This document shows, in pieces, positions 1-8,147 of a stretch of DNA of 55,412 nt. A model generated the notes under the pieces. It did no database searches. It was not told where the DNA came from and saw nothing but the letters and a program-made list of their open reading frames with translations. Location of the stretch: the NCBI GenBank assembly GCA_018268415.1, contig JAFDWO010000118.1:1-55412 (forward strand). Direction: 5' to 3'. Source of the stretch: Actinomycetota bacterium (GTDB lineage: Bacteria > Actinomycetota > Thermoleophilia > Solirubrobacterales > 70-9). Every line of letters begins with the position of its first letter. The stretch's first letter is position 1. The position numbers and the translations under genes are program-made.

Positions 1-107
1 CCCCGGCCGAGGCTGTTGCCGAGCTCGGGCAGGCGTTTGGGGCCGAACACGATCAGGGCGATGATCAGGACGACGACGATCTCGAGGGGGCCGATGTTGC
101 CGAGCAT
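1..107 (-). CDS. tatA: TatA/TatE-family translocase subunit, 5' part only
   Basis: The first 35 codons of a minus-strand gene start at an ATG at 107 and run off the left edge. The protein begins with a short polar segment (MLGNIGPLE), then a hydrophobic helix (residues 9-22), then the FGPKRLPELGNSLGRG hinge and amphipathic start that are typical of TatA. TatA forms the pore of the twin-arginine export system in the membrane. The gene is divergent from purU, with 49 bp between the starts. A second full TatA-like gene lies at 49072. The two substrate-binding lipoproteins in the window carry Tat signals and are possible clients (inference). Confidence 0.85.
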   Translation of the reverse strand, partial: MLGNIGPLEIVVVLIIALIVFGPKRLPELGNSLGR

Positions 108-137
108 CAGAGAGATGGTAACGCGGTGATCAAGTTA

Positions 138-164
138 GGATCCCATATAAGGTAATATGGATCC
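138..164. promoter_or_regulatory. paired GGATCC boxes, locus 1 (tatA/purU)
   Basis: Two GGATCC hexamers start at 138 and 159, exactly 21 bp apart, between divergent tatA and purU. A TAATAT hexamer, like a sigma-A minus-10, ends as the second box begins, and the second box overlaps the annotated purU ATG. This suggests a leaderless transcript whose start is covered by a DNA-binding protein. The same 21-bp arrangement recurs at eleven other loci in the window. Confidence 0.7.
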
Positions 165-1047
165 AATGAGCGCCGCAATGTCCATGCCGCGACAGACCTC
201 CCTCTCGCGCCTTCTCGTCGCCTGCCCGGACCGGCGGGGAATCGTCGCGGAAGTGTCACGCTTCCTCAACGATCACGACGCGAACATCGTCGAGAACAAC
301 CAGTACTCGACCGAGCCGAGCAGCGGCCTCTTCCTCCAGCGGACGGTCTTCGAGTGGGGCGGCGAGGGCGACCCGGCGGAGGTCCTCGGCGCGGCCTTCG
401 CGGCCGAGGTCGCCGATCCGCTCGAGATGGAGTGGCGCTTCGAGGACGCGCACCGCGCGAAGCGCACTGCGATCTTCGTCTCCCGCTATGACCACTGCCT
501 CCTCGACCTGCTCTGGCGCGCCCGCCGCGGCGAGCTGCCGATCGACGTCGGAGTCGTCGTCTCCAACCACGCCGACCTCGCCGACGACGTCGCCTCGTTC
601 GGGATCCCCTTCGAGCACGTCCCGGTCACCCCTGACACCAAGGCGGAGGCCGAGGCCCGGCAGCTGGACCTTCTCGGCGACGACTACGACCTGGTGGTGT
701 TGGCTCGCTATATGCAGATCCTCTCCGGCGACTTCCTCGAGAAGGCGGGCATCCCGATCATCAACATCCACCACTCCTTCCTCCCCGCGTTCGCCGGCGC
801 CGGCCCCTACCGGCAGGCGCGCGAACGGGGCGTGAAGCTGATCGGCGCGACCGCCCACTACGTGACCGAGGACCTCGACGAGGGGCCGATCATCGAGCAG
901 GGCGTGGTCCGCGTCAGCCATCGCGACGACGCCGTCGAGCTGGAACGGCGGGGTGCCGACGTCGAGCGCACGACCCTCGCCCGCGCGGTCGCCTGGCACT
1001 GCGAAGACCGCGTCATCCCCACCGGCGCCACCACGGTGGTCCTCTAG
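157..1047 (+). CDS. purU: formyltetrahydrofolate deformylase
   Basis: This 296-residue protein hydrolyses 10-formyl-THF to formate and THF in the cytoplasm. An N-terminal ACT domain (about 17-95, starting LLVACPDRRGIVAEVS) is followed by a formyltransferase-like domain (about 100-280). The catalytic Asn-x-His cluster NIHHSF is at N203-H206 and the Asp is at about 241. Length is normal for PurU. The ATG at 157 overlaps a GGATCC box; ATGs at 166 and 178 are alternative starts just before the conserved region. It is followed by sox genes, which generate 5,10-methylene-THF, so its likely job is to drain surplus one-carbon units and free THF (inference). Confidence 0.93.
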   Translation: MDPMSAAMSMPRQTSLSRLLVACPDRRGIVAEVSRFLNDHDANIVENNQYSTEPSSGLFLQRTVFEWGGEGDPAEVLGAAFAAEVADPLEMEWRFEDAHRAKRTAIFVSRYDHCLLDLLWRARRGELPIDVGVVVSNHADLADDVASFGIPFEHVPVTPDTKAEAEARQLDLLGDDYDLVVLARYMQILSGDFLEKAGIPIINIHHSFLPAFAGAGPYRQARERGVKLIGATAHYVTEDLDEGPIIEQGVVRVSHRDDAVELERRGADVERTTLARAVAWHCEDRVIPTGATTVVL

Positions 1048-1076
1048 ATGCGCACCGCGTTCCCGGAGGTCGGGTC

Positions 1077-1703
1077 GTGAGCCTGCGCGCGATCGAGGGC
1101 GCCGAGCCCGCCGCGACGACCGTCCTGCGCTCGCCGGTCGAGCACCGCCTCCTTGCCGCCGGCGCGCAGGTCGAGGCCCGCGGCCAGTGGCGCGTCGCCT
1201 TCGGCCTCGACGGCGAGGACGCCTTCCTCGAGACCGTCGCCTTCGCCGACGCCTCCCACCTCGCCAAGCTCGAGGTCCGTGGCGGCGCGGCCCCGGCGGA
1301 GCGGCCCGACCGCGCCGTGGTCGAGGTCGCCGACGACCGCTGGATCGTGCTCTGCCCCTGGGAGCAGCGGGCGGCGACGATCGCCGAGCTCGGCGCCGGC
1401 GACCGCCGGCTCGCCCTCGATCTCAGCGGCGCCTGGATGGCCCTCGTGCTCGCCGGGCCCCAGGCCGAGCGCCTGTTGCGGCGGCTCGGCCCGATCGCGC
1501 AGGTCCCCGGCTCCGGCCCGATCGCCGCGGTCCCCGGCCGCGTCGTCCGCCGCGGTGAGCTCCTGCTGGTCCTCGTCGCCGCCGAGTACGCCCAGCACGT
1601 CTGGGACGTCTGCGCCGACCTTTGCCTGCCGCTCGCCGGCGGCCCGGCGGGCCTCGACGCCGTGACCCGGTCCCACCCCGACCCCCTCCTGGCGGCGTCA
1701 TGA
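1077..1703 (+). CDS. soxG: sarcosine oxidase gamma subunit-like protein
   Basis: A 208-residue protein starting at GTG 1077, 29 bp after purU. It shows the weakly conserved GcvT-like pattern of SoxG, with an early segment LRSPVEHRLLAAGAQ and a C-terminal part resembling folate-binding-fold subunits. In the heterotetrameric sarcosine oxidase the gamma subunit is structural and helps to shape the folate site. Assignment rests mainly on position, because soxD, soxA and soxB follow directly. Its 3' end overlaps the soxD start by 4 bp. In other organisms the usual order is soxBDAG; here soxG comes first. Confidence 0.72.
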   Translation: MSLRAIEGAEPAATTVLRSPVEHRLLAAGAQVEARGQWRVAFGLDGEDAFLETVAFADASHLAKLEVRGGAAPAERPDRAVVEVADDRWIVLCPWEQRAATIAELGAGDRRLALDLSGAWMALVLAGPQAERLLRRLGPIAQVPGSGPIAAVPGRVVRRGELLLVLVAAEYAQHVWDVCADLCLPLAGGPAGLDAVTRSHPDPLLAAS

Positions 1704-1957
1704 GCTTCCTGATCCCGTGCCCCCACTGTGGCAACCGGCCGCAGCCCGAGTTCGCCTACGGCGGCAACATCGGCGACGACCCGCCCGGCTCGATGCTCGA
1801 CGTCCTCAGCGAAGACCTCTATTTCAACGACAACACGGCCGGGGAGCAGTTCGAGCGTTGGTTCCACCGCTTCGGGTGCGAGCGCTGGATCGTGATCCGC
1901 CGCGACACGCGCACGAACCAGGTCTCCGAGGGCTGGGAAGGAGTGGACGCGCCATGA
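1700..1957 (+). CDS. soxD: sarcosine oxidase delta subunit
   Basis: A small 85-residue protein of usual SoxD length. It begins MSFLIPCPHCGNRP, with the zinc-ribbon CPHC pair, then WFHRFGCERWIVIRRDT, which supplies the conserved His and third Cys and the W-x-x-x-RDT ending. The delta subunit binds zinc and stabilises the alpha-beta complex. The ATG overlaps the end of soxG, and its own stop overlaps the soxA start (ATGA), which indicates translational coupling. Confidence 0.9.
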   Translation: MSFLIPCPHCGNRPQPEFAYGGNIGDDPPGSMLDVLSEDLYFNDNTAGEQFERWFHRFGCERWIVIRRDTRTNQVSEGWEGVDAP

Positions 1958-4539
1958 GGCTCCCCCGCCGCGACGGCGAGACGATCGATCGCGATGACCG
2001 TCGGACCTTCACCTTCGACGGCAAGGAGGTCCAGGCCTACGCCGGGGACACGATCGGCTCCGCCCTCTACGCGAACGGACAACGGATCTTCACCCGCAGC
2101 TTCAAGTACCACCGCCCGCGCGGTCTGAGCTGTGCGGCGGGCAACTGCGCCGGCTGCCTGATGGAGGTCGACGGCGAGCCGAGTGTCAAAGCCTGCACCC
2201 GCACGGTGCAGGGTGGCGAGGTCGTCCGTTCGCAGACGATCAGCGGCTCGCTCGAGCGCGATCCGATGCGCGTCGTCGACCACGTCGCCGGCCCCGTCAC
2301 CCCGGTCGGCTTCTACTACCGGCTGGGGATCCGGCCGAAGGCGGCCTGGCCCCACATCGAGCGCATGCTCCGCCGGATGACCGGCCTCGGCCGGGTCGGC
2401 GAGGCGCCGCCGAAACCGCACCGCGCCGACGTCGAGCACCGCACCGCCGGCGTCCTCGTGATCGGCGCCGGGCGCTCCGGCCAGGAGGCGGCGGCGCGGT
2501 ACGCGGCTGAGGGCAGGCAGGTGATCCTGGTGGACGAACGCGCCGAGTACGCGAGCCTCGCGATCGATGGTGTCGAGGTGATCGCCCCCGGCACCGCCCT
2601 CGGCGTCTACGAGGGCCGGCTGGTCCCGGTCCATGCCGACGGTCTCATGCACCGCATCCGGGCCGAGAAGATCGTCGTCGCCACCGGCTCGATCGACCAG
2701 CCGCTGCTCTTCGAGGGCAACGACCTGCCCGGGGTGATGACGCCGAGCGCGGTCCGTCGACTGGTCGGCCTGTGGTCGATCCGCCCGGGGACGCGCGCCG
2801 TCGTCCTCGCCGCCGACGAGGCGGGCGACGAGGCGGCGAGGCTGCTGCGTGAGGCCGGCACCCAGGTGGTCGAGACGATCGACCTGCGCGGCGTCCGCCC
2901 GCCCAAGGTGAAGGCCGCGGCCAGGCATGGTCTGCTGGCCGCGGTGGAGATCGACGGCCGCAAGATCGACTGCGATCTCCTCGTCGCCTCCGCCGGGCGC
3001 CAGCCCGCCTACTCCCTGCTCGCCCAGTCCGGTTGCAGCGTTCGGTTCGACGCCGAGAAGGGGATCTTCGCCCCCGACCAGCTGGTCGACGGGGTCGAGG
3101 CGGCCGGCTCGGTGACCGGCGAGGGCGCCGCGGTGCTCGCGGCTGCCGAGGGCGCCGGCAAGCGCACCTTCGTCTGCCCCTGCGAGGACGTCACCGCGAA
3201 GGACCTGGTGCGCGCCGTCGGCGAGGGCTTCGAGGACATCGAGATCGCCAAGCGCTACACCACCGTGACCATGGGTCCGTGTCAGGGGCGGCTCTGTCAT
3301 CTGCACTCGGTGCGTGCCCTCGCCCGCGCGACCGGGGTCGGCGAGGCGGCGCTCGGCACCACCACCGCCCGCCCGCCGTGGCAGCCGACCCCGCTCGGTG
3401 ACGTCGGTGGCCGCAAGCTCAACCCGGGCAAACGGACCGCTCTGCACGACGCCAACCGGCGGGCCGGGGCGCAGTACGTCTGGACCGGCGTCTGGCGGCG
3501 CCCCGACCACTACGGCGACGCGGCGGCGGAGATCAAGGCGGTCCACGAGGGCGTCGGGCTGATGGACGTCTCGACCCTGGGCAAGCTCTACGTCAGCGGC
3601 CCCGACGCCGAGGCCTTCCTCGACGGCGTCTTCCCGAACCGCATCTCGACCCTGAAAGTCGACCGCGTCCGGTACGGCATCTTCAACACCGACTCGGGCC
3701 GGATCATCGACGACGGCACGATCATCCGGGTCGGCGAGCGGGACTTCCTCGTCACCACCAGCTCCGGGGGCGTCGACCAGGTGTACGAGGCGTTCCTGCT
3801 CTGGGTCGCCGAACGGAAGCTCGCGGTCGACGTGGTCAACGTCAGCGGTGCCCTCTCGGCGGTGTCGCTGTCGGGCCCGAAGGCCCGCGAGGTCCTCTCC
3901 CGGGTGACCGACGTCGACGTCGCGAACGAGGCGTTCAAATTCCTCGACGTGCGCCAGGGCGCGGTCGCCGGGGCCTCGGCGCTCTTGATGCGGATCGGCT
4001 TCCTCGGTGAGCTCGGGTACGAGATCCACTTCCCCAGCACGGCGGCCGAGCACGTCTGGGAGGCGCTGATGAAGGCCGGCGCCGAGTTCGGGATCCTGCC
4101 GCTCGGGGTCGAGGCGCTGAAGGCGCTGCGGCTGGAGAAGGGCCACATCATCGTCGGCATCGACACTGATTCGGAGACCACCATGCTCGAGTGCGGGATG
4201 GGCCCGATGATCGCCTGGGACAAGGGCGAGTTCGTCGGCAACGAAGCGCTCGGGCGGATGAACGAGCGCGGCGCCGACCGCGCCCTGGTCGGCTTCACCG
4301 CCGACGATCTGCCGAACGAGGGGACCGCGGTCCTGGTCGGCGGCGAGGTCGGCGGTCGCGTCACCAGCGCCCGCCGCAGCGCCGTCTCCGGCCAGGTGAT
4401 CGGACTGGCCTACGTGCCCGCCGCGATCGGCAGCGAGGGGTCGGCATTCGAGCTCGATCTCGGCGAGGGGCGCCGCGGCGGCGCCAAGGTGCACATCGGC
4501 GCCTTCTACGACCCCGACGGGGAGAGGATGCGCGGATGA
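1954..4539 (+). CDS. soxA: sarcosine oxidase alpha subunit, iron-sulfur variant
   Basis: This 861-residue subunit carries an N-terminal ferredoxin-like domain, an NAD(P)-binding region (about 155-390, VLVIGAGRSGQEAAARYA) and a C-terminal GcvT folate domain (about 520-850). It would oxidise sarcosine or a related N-methyl amine and pass the methyl carbon to THF. Cysteines at 60, 65, 68 and 81 (C-x4-C-x2-C-x12-C) look like a [2Fe-2S] ferredoxin site. Cysteines at 408, 410, 443 and 448 (C-x-C then C-x4-C) resemble the BFD-type [2Fe-2S] motif. Classical SoxA sequences, as I recall them, lack these. It could be a dehydrogenase or act on a related amine rather than be a strict sarcosine oxidase. 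It is overlapped at both ends by soxD and soxB. Confidence 0.88.
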   Translation: MRLPRRDGETIDRDDRRTFTFDGKEVQAYAGDTIGSALYANGQRIFTRSFKYHRPRGLSCAAGNCAGCLMEVDGEPSVKACTRTVQGGEVVRSQTISGSLERDPMRVVDHVAGPVTPVGFYYRLGIRPKAAWPHIERMLRRMTGLGRVGEAPPKPHRADVEHRTAGVLVIGAGRSGQEAAARYAAEGRQVILVDERAEYASLAIDGVEVIAPGTALGVYEGRLVPVHADGLMHRIRAEKIVVATGSIDQPLLFEGNDLPGVMTPSAVRRLVGLWSIRPGTRAVVLAADEAGDEAARLLREAGTQVVETIDLRGVRPPKVKAAARHGLLAAVEIDGRKIDCDLLVASAGRQPAYSLLAQSGCSVRFDAEKGIFAPDQLVDGVEAAGSVTGEGAAVLAAAEGAGKRTFVCPCEDVTAKDLVRAVGEGFEDIEIAKRYTTVTMGPCQGRLCHLHSVRALARATGVGEAALGTTTARPPWQPTPLGDVGGRKLNPGKRTALHDANRRAGAQYVWTGVWRRPDHYGDAAAEIKAVHEGVGLMDVSTLGKLYVSGPDAEAFLDGVFPNRISTLKVDRVRYGIFNTDSGRIIDDGTIIRVGERDFLVTTSSGGVDQVYEAFLLWVAERKLAVDVVNVSGALSAVSLSGPKAREVLSRVTDVDVANEAFKFLDVRQGAVAGASALLMRIGFLGELGYEIHFPSTAAEHVWEALMKAGAEFGILPLGVEALKALRLEKGHIIVGIDTDSETTMLECGMGPMIAWDKGEFVGNEALGRMNERGADRALVGFTADDLPNEGTAVLVGGEVGGRVTSARRSAVSGQVIGLAYVPAAIGSEGSAFELDLGEGRRGGAKVHIGAFYDPDGERMRG

Positions 4540-5750
4540 AGGACCTGCTCCGGCCCGGGCGCATGTGGCGCACCGGCCTGCCGCTGAAGAAGCGTTACGA
4601 CGTGGTCATCATCGGGGGCGGCGTCCAGGGCCTCGCCACCGCCTACTACCTGGCGAAGAACCACGGCATCACCGATGTCGCGGTCCTGGAGAAGAGCTAC
4701 ATCGGCTCCGGCGGCTCGGGGCGCAACACGGCGATCGTGCGGTCGAACTACCGGACCCCGGAGGGGGCGAGCTTCTACCAGGCCTCGCTCGACCTCTACG
4801 ACGACCTCAGCGCCGAGCTCGACTTCAACATCATGCTGACCAAGCGCGGCGTGCTCAGCCTCGCCCACTCCGAACGGGCGCTGGCGACGGCGACCGAGCG
4901 CGCCTCGGTCAACCAGAAGCTCGGCATCGACAGCCGCGTGATCGGGCTCGACGAGGTGCGCCGGCGGGTCCCGGCGCTGAACACCTCGCGCGACGTGACC
5001 TGGCCGATCCTCGGCGCCCTGATCCACCCGGGCGGCGCGATCCTCCGCCACGACGCCGTCGTCTGGGGCTACGCCCGCGGCGCCGACCGGCGCGGGGTGG
5101 AGATCCATCCCTTCACCGAGGTGACCGGGCTCGACACCAGCGGCGACCGGGTCACCAAGATCCGCACCCCGCGCGGCGACATCGAAGCGGGCACCGTGCT
5201 GAGCGCCACCGCCGGCTGGTCGAGCGGCATCTGCAAGATGGTCGGCCTGCGCCTGCCGATGAAGACCTACGTCCTGCAGGCCTTCGTCACCGAGCCGATC
5301 CGGCCCCTCCTGGTCGAGACCGTCGTCTCCACCCAGATGCGCCTCTACGTCCACCAGACCACCCGCGGCGAGCTGGTCGCGGGCGCCGAGGCCGAGCCGT
5401 ACCCGACCTACCAGGGCCGCAGCACGCTCACCTTCATCGAGTCGATCTCCCGCTATCTGGTCGAGCTCTTCCCGGCGATCCGTGACGTCAGCATCCTCCG
5501 CACCTGGAGCGGCCTCTGTGACGTCACTCCCGACTACAGCCCGATCATCGACCGCACCCCGCTCGCCAACTTCATCGTCTCCGCGGGCTGGGGCACCTAC
5601 GGCTTCAAGGCCGCCCCGATCGTCGGCGTCACCCTCTCCAAGCTGATCGCCACCAACCAGGTCGACCCCCTGATCAAACCGTTCGGCCTCCACCGCTTCA
5701 CCGACGACCGCTTCATCTCCGAGGCCGCGTCGGCCGCGATGTCGCACTAG
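4536..5750 (+). CDS. soxB: sarcosine oxidase beta subunit (FAD/FMN)
   Basis: A 404-residue DAO-family flavoprotein. The dinucleotide fold VVIIGGGVQGLATAYYL lies at about 20-36. H172, in LRHDAVVWGYARG, matches the His that carries covalent FMN in heterotetrameric sarcosine oxidases. Near the C-terminus, LCDVTPDYSPIID and GWGTYGFKAAPIVG are typical of SoxB. It oxidises the N-methyl amino acid, and the methyl group then goes to the folate site in SoxA. The ATG overlaps the soxA stop. It is the last gene of the purU-sox operon; repeat island R1 follows. Confidence 0.93.
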   Translation: MKDLLRPGRMWRTGLPLKKRYDVVIIGGGVQGLATAYYLAKNHGITDVAVLEKSYIGSGGSGRNTAIVRSNYRTPEGASFYQASLDLYDDLSAELDFNIMLTKRGVLSLAHSERALATATERASVNQKLGIDSRVIGLDEVRRRVPALNTSRDVTWPILGALIHPGGAILRHDAVVWGYARGADRRGVEIHPFTEVTGLDTSGDRVTKIRTPRGDIEAGTVLSATAGWSSGICKMVGLRLPMKTYVLQAFVTEPIRPLLVETVVSTQMRLYVHQTTRGELVAGAEAEPYPTYQGRSTLTFIESISRYLVELFPAIRDVSILRTWSGLCDVTPDYSPIIDRTPLANFIVSAGWGTYGFKAAPIVGVTLSKLIATNQVDPLIKPFGLHRFTDDRFISEAASAAMSH

Positions 5751-5972
5751 GGACCCAGGCGTCTGCGGCCGTCCCCGGGCCGGGAGGCTTTCGTGGGAGA
5801 GGCGTCACAGGGACAGGAGGAGATCGAACTCCGTCATGGTTTTCCCGGGAGGCGTGGTCGACCTTACCCACCTGAAACGGGGGTAAGGTCGACCACGCGA
5901 TCGCAGGCTGTGAGGAAGTCGGGAGAAAGCGTGGAATTCCCGGCGTCTCCATGACGAGATCTGAGATCCGTG
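5751..5972. repeat. repeat island R1
   Basis: A gene-free mosaic. It holds a CACAGGGACAGGAGG module, an 18-bp-arm perfect palindrome (arms 5852-5869 and 5881-5898, GCGTGGTCGACCTTACCC), and a right-end module reading GTGGAATTCCCGGCGTCTCC then ATGACGAGATC. The end module is a diverged copy of GTGTGGAGTTCCCACGCTCT plus GTCACGAGGTC in islands R2 and R4. The right edge, at about 5970, cuts abruptly into DUF1989 coding sequence. Confidence 0.8.
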
Positions 5973-6299
5973 GCCCGCGCCGAGGTAGGCCTGCCACGGC
6001 ACCTTCACCGTGTCGGCGATGTTCAGCCGCTCCCAGGGCTGATCGGCGTTGTGGAGGAGGAGGTGGGCGCAGGCGTCCCCCTCGGTGTCGGTGAGGCGCA
6101 GGGTCGTCCCCCGCGCCAGGACCTTGGAGGCATAGCCGCCGCCGGCGACGGTCTCGGCCCAGGTCAGCGCCGCCGGGTCGACGCCCTGGGGCGGCGCGGG
6201 CCAGGAGCTCGCCGGGAGGACCGGCATCGCCTCGGCGCCGGTGCCTGCCTGGGCGCGCGCGTGCTCGCGCGCCGCCTGCGTCGTCCCGGTCCCGCTCAC
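5805..6299 (-). pseudogene. truncated DUF1989 / urea carboxylase-associated protein
   Basis: The reading frame starts at GTG 6299, overlapping the ridA stop (GTGA). The first 110 or so residues match the N-terminal half of DUF1989/UAAP proteins (SKVLARGTTLRLTDTEGDAC then LLLHNADQPWERLNIADTVK). Family resemblance stops after YLGAGH at about 5972, where repeat island R1 begins. The remaining 55 or so codons translate repeat DNA. Normal family members are over 200 residues with a conserved C-terminal half, so the gene is probably dead. UAAP proteins usually accompany urea/amide metabolism, so loss may reflect changed substrate use (inference). Confidence 0.75.
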
Positions 6300-6682
6300 T
6301 TGATAGGGACGAGCGCCGAGATCTCGACCAGCGCGCCTTTCGGCAGCGCCGCGACGCCGATCGTCACCCGCGCCGGGGGCGGCTCCTCGAAGAACTCGGC
6401 GTAGGCCTCGTTGATCGCGGGGAACTCCTCGAGGCGGGTCGTGTAGACGGTCACCTGCAGCGCCTCGGTCAGCTTGCCACCGCCCGCTGCGGCCACCGCC
6501 TCGAGGTTGCGCAGGCACTGGCGCGCCTGCGCGGGCGCGTCGCCCTCGCCGACGAACTCGCCCGCCGGGTCGAGCGGCAGCGCTCCGGAGCAGTAGAGGA
6601 CCCCATCGTGGGCGATCGCCTGTGAGTAAGGGCCGATCGCGGCGGGGGCTTGGTCGGTCTCGATATCCACGCGGTTCGTCAT
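6296..6682 (-). CDS. RidA/YjgF family imine deaminase
   Basis: A 128-residue protein of normal RidA length. It has the N-terminal APAAIGPYSQAI motif, YCSGALPLDPAG and, near the end, PARVTIGVAALPKGALVEI with the Arg (R107 region) that binds the carboxylate of the imine substrate. RidA proteins hydrolyse reactive enamines/imines from PLP enzymes and amine oxidases, which fits a neighbourhood full of aminotransferases and flavin amine oxidases. The ATG lies directly against a GGATCC box, so its mRNA is probably leaderless or nearly so. It is divergent from the aminotransferase at 6751. Confidence 0.9.
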   Translation of the reverse strand: MTNRVDIETDQAPAAIGPYSQAIAHDGVLYCSGALPLDPAGEFVGEGDAPAQARQCLRNLEAVAAAGGGKLTEALQVTVYTTRLEEFPAINEAYAEFFEEPPPARVTIGVAALPKGALVEISALVPIK

Positions 6683-6709
6683 GGATCCAAGATTAGCGAT
6701 ATCGTATCC
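6683..6709. promoter_or_regulatory. paired boxes, locus 2 (ridA/aminotransferase)
   Basis: GGATCC at 6683 and GTATCC at 6704 start 21 bp apart in the 68-bp divergent region. On the minus strand a TAATCT hexamer precedes the box that abuts the ridA ATG, the same geometry as in front of purU. Confidence 0.7.
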
Positions 6710-6750
6710 TTCCTGTCCGGCACGCTTTCCAGGATCGAGGAGGAGAACAC

Positions 6751-8136
6751 ATGAGCACCGCGACCCCCGACAGTCCCGCGCAGCGCCTGGAGGAGGCGGC
6801 TCGCGACAACCTCTGGCTCCACTTCTCGAAGCTGTCCGCTTATAAGGACCACCCGGTCCCCGTCATCACCAAAGGCGAAGGCTGTTACGTCGAGGACGTC
6901 AAAGGCAAGCGTTACCTCGACGCGTTGGCCGGCCTCTTCGCGGTCCAGATCGGTTACGACTACGGCGAGGAGATCGGCGAGGTCGCCGCCGGCCAGTTGC
7001 GCGAGCTCCCCTTCTACACCAACTGGGGCTTCGCCCATCCGCCCTCGATCGAGCTGGCCGCCGAGCTCGCCCGGATCGCCCCCGGCTCGCTCAGCCGCAG
7101 CTTCTTCATCGGCAGCGGCTCCGAAGCCGTGGAGACGGCCTGGAAGCTCGCCCGCCAGTACCACGCCGCCCAGGGCGAACGCCGCTGGAAGGCGATCGCC
7201 CGCCGGTACGCCTACCACGGCACCACGATGGGGGCGCTCTCGATCAACGGCATCCCCGGGCTGCGCACGCCCTGGGAGCCGCTCGTCCCCGGCGTCACCC
7301 ACGTCTGGAACACGAACCGTTACCACCGGCCGTTGGAGGAGACCGAGGAGGAGTTCACCGCCTTCCTGCTGGAGGACCTCCGCCACGCGATCATCCAGGC
7401 CGACCCGGGCAGCGTCGCGATGGTGATCATGGAGCCGATGCAGAACCAGGGCGGCTCGCTGGCGCCGCCCGCCGGCTACTGGGCCGGGGTGCGGGAGATC
7501 TGTGACGAGTACGGGATCCTCCTCTGCGCCGACGAGGTGATCACCGGCCTCGGCCGGCTCGGCGCCTGGTTCGGCTCGGACCTCTACGGCATCCAGCCCG
7601 ACATCATGACCTGCGCCAAGGGACTCGCCTCCGGTTATGCGCCGATCGGCGCGGTGCTCGCCACCGACGCGGTCGCCGAGCCGTTCGCCGAGGGCGAAAA
7701 CGTCTTCGCCCACGGTTCCACCTACGGCGGCCACCCGCTGACCTGCGCGATCGCGGTGAAGAACCTGGAGATCATGCACCGTGATGGCGTCGTCGACCAC
7801 GCGGCCGCCAACCAGGACGCGCTGAAGGGCTCGCTCGACCAGCTCCTCGACCTGCCGCTCGTCGGCGACGTGCGCGGGGCCGGCTACTTCTACGCGATCG
7901 AGTTGGTCAAGGACAAGGACACGCACGAGACGCTGCCGATGGACCAGCGCGAAAAGCTCTTCAAAGGCTATCTTGGCCCGGCGCTCTTCGAGCAGGGCCT
8001 GATCGCCCGCTGCGAGGAACGGATCCTGCCGCTGATCACGATCTCCCCGCCGCTGGTCGCCGGGCAGGCCGAGTTCGACGAGATCACCCGGATCCTCGGC
8101 GACGTCCTCGCCGAGGCCCCGAAGCACCTCGGTTAG
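6751..8136 (+). CDS. class III omega-aminotransferase (PLP)
   Basis: A 461-residue fold-type I aminotransferase. Visible features are SFFIGSGSEAVETAWKLARQ (cofactor phosphate loop), YAYHGTTMGALSINGIPG (aromatic stacking on PLP), LLCADEVITGLGR (Asp for the pyridine nitrogen) and the PLP lysine K290 in TCAKGLASGY. The family moves an amino group from an omega-amine or amino acid to pyruvate or a similar acceptor; the substrate is not readable here. The ATG has GAGGAGAA at a good distance. It heads a co-directional seven-gene run to 16659. Confidence 0.9.
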   Translation: MSTATPDSPAQRLEEAARDNLWLHFSKLSAYKDHPVPVITKGEGCYVEDVKGKRYLDALAGLFAVQIGYDYGEEIGEVAAGQLRELPFYTNWGFAHPPSIELAAELARIAPGSLSRSFFIGSGSEAVETAWKLARQYHAAQGERRWKAIARRYAYHGTTMGALSINGIPGLRTPWEPLVPGVTHVWNTNRYHRPLEETEEEFTAFLLEDLRHAIIQADPGSVAMVIMEPMQNQGGSLAPPAGYWAGVREICDEYGILLCADEVITGLGRLGAWFGSDLYGIQPDIMTCAKGLASGYAPIGAVLATDAVAEPFAEGENVFAHGSTYGGHPLTCAIAVKNLEIMHRDGVVDHAAANQDALKGSLDQLLDLPLVGDVRGAGYFYAIELVKDKDTHETLPMDQREKLFKGYLGPALFEQGLIARCEERILPLITISPPLVAGQAEFDEITRILGDVLAEAPKHLG

Positions 8137-8147
8137 GAGCGGCACCG

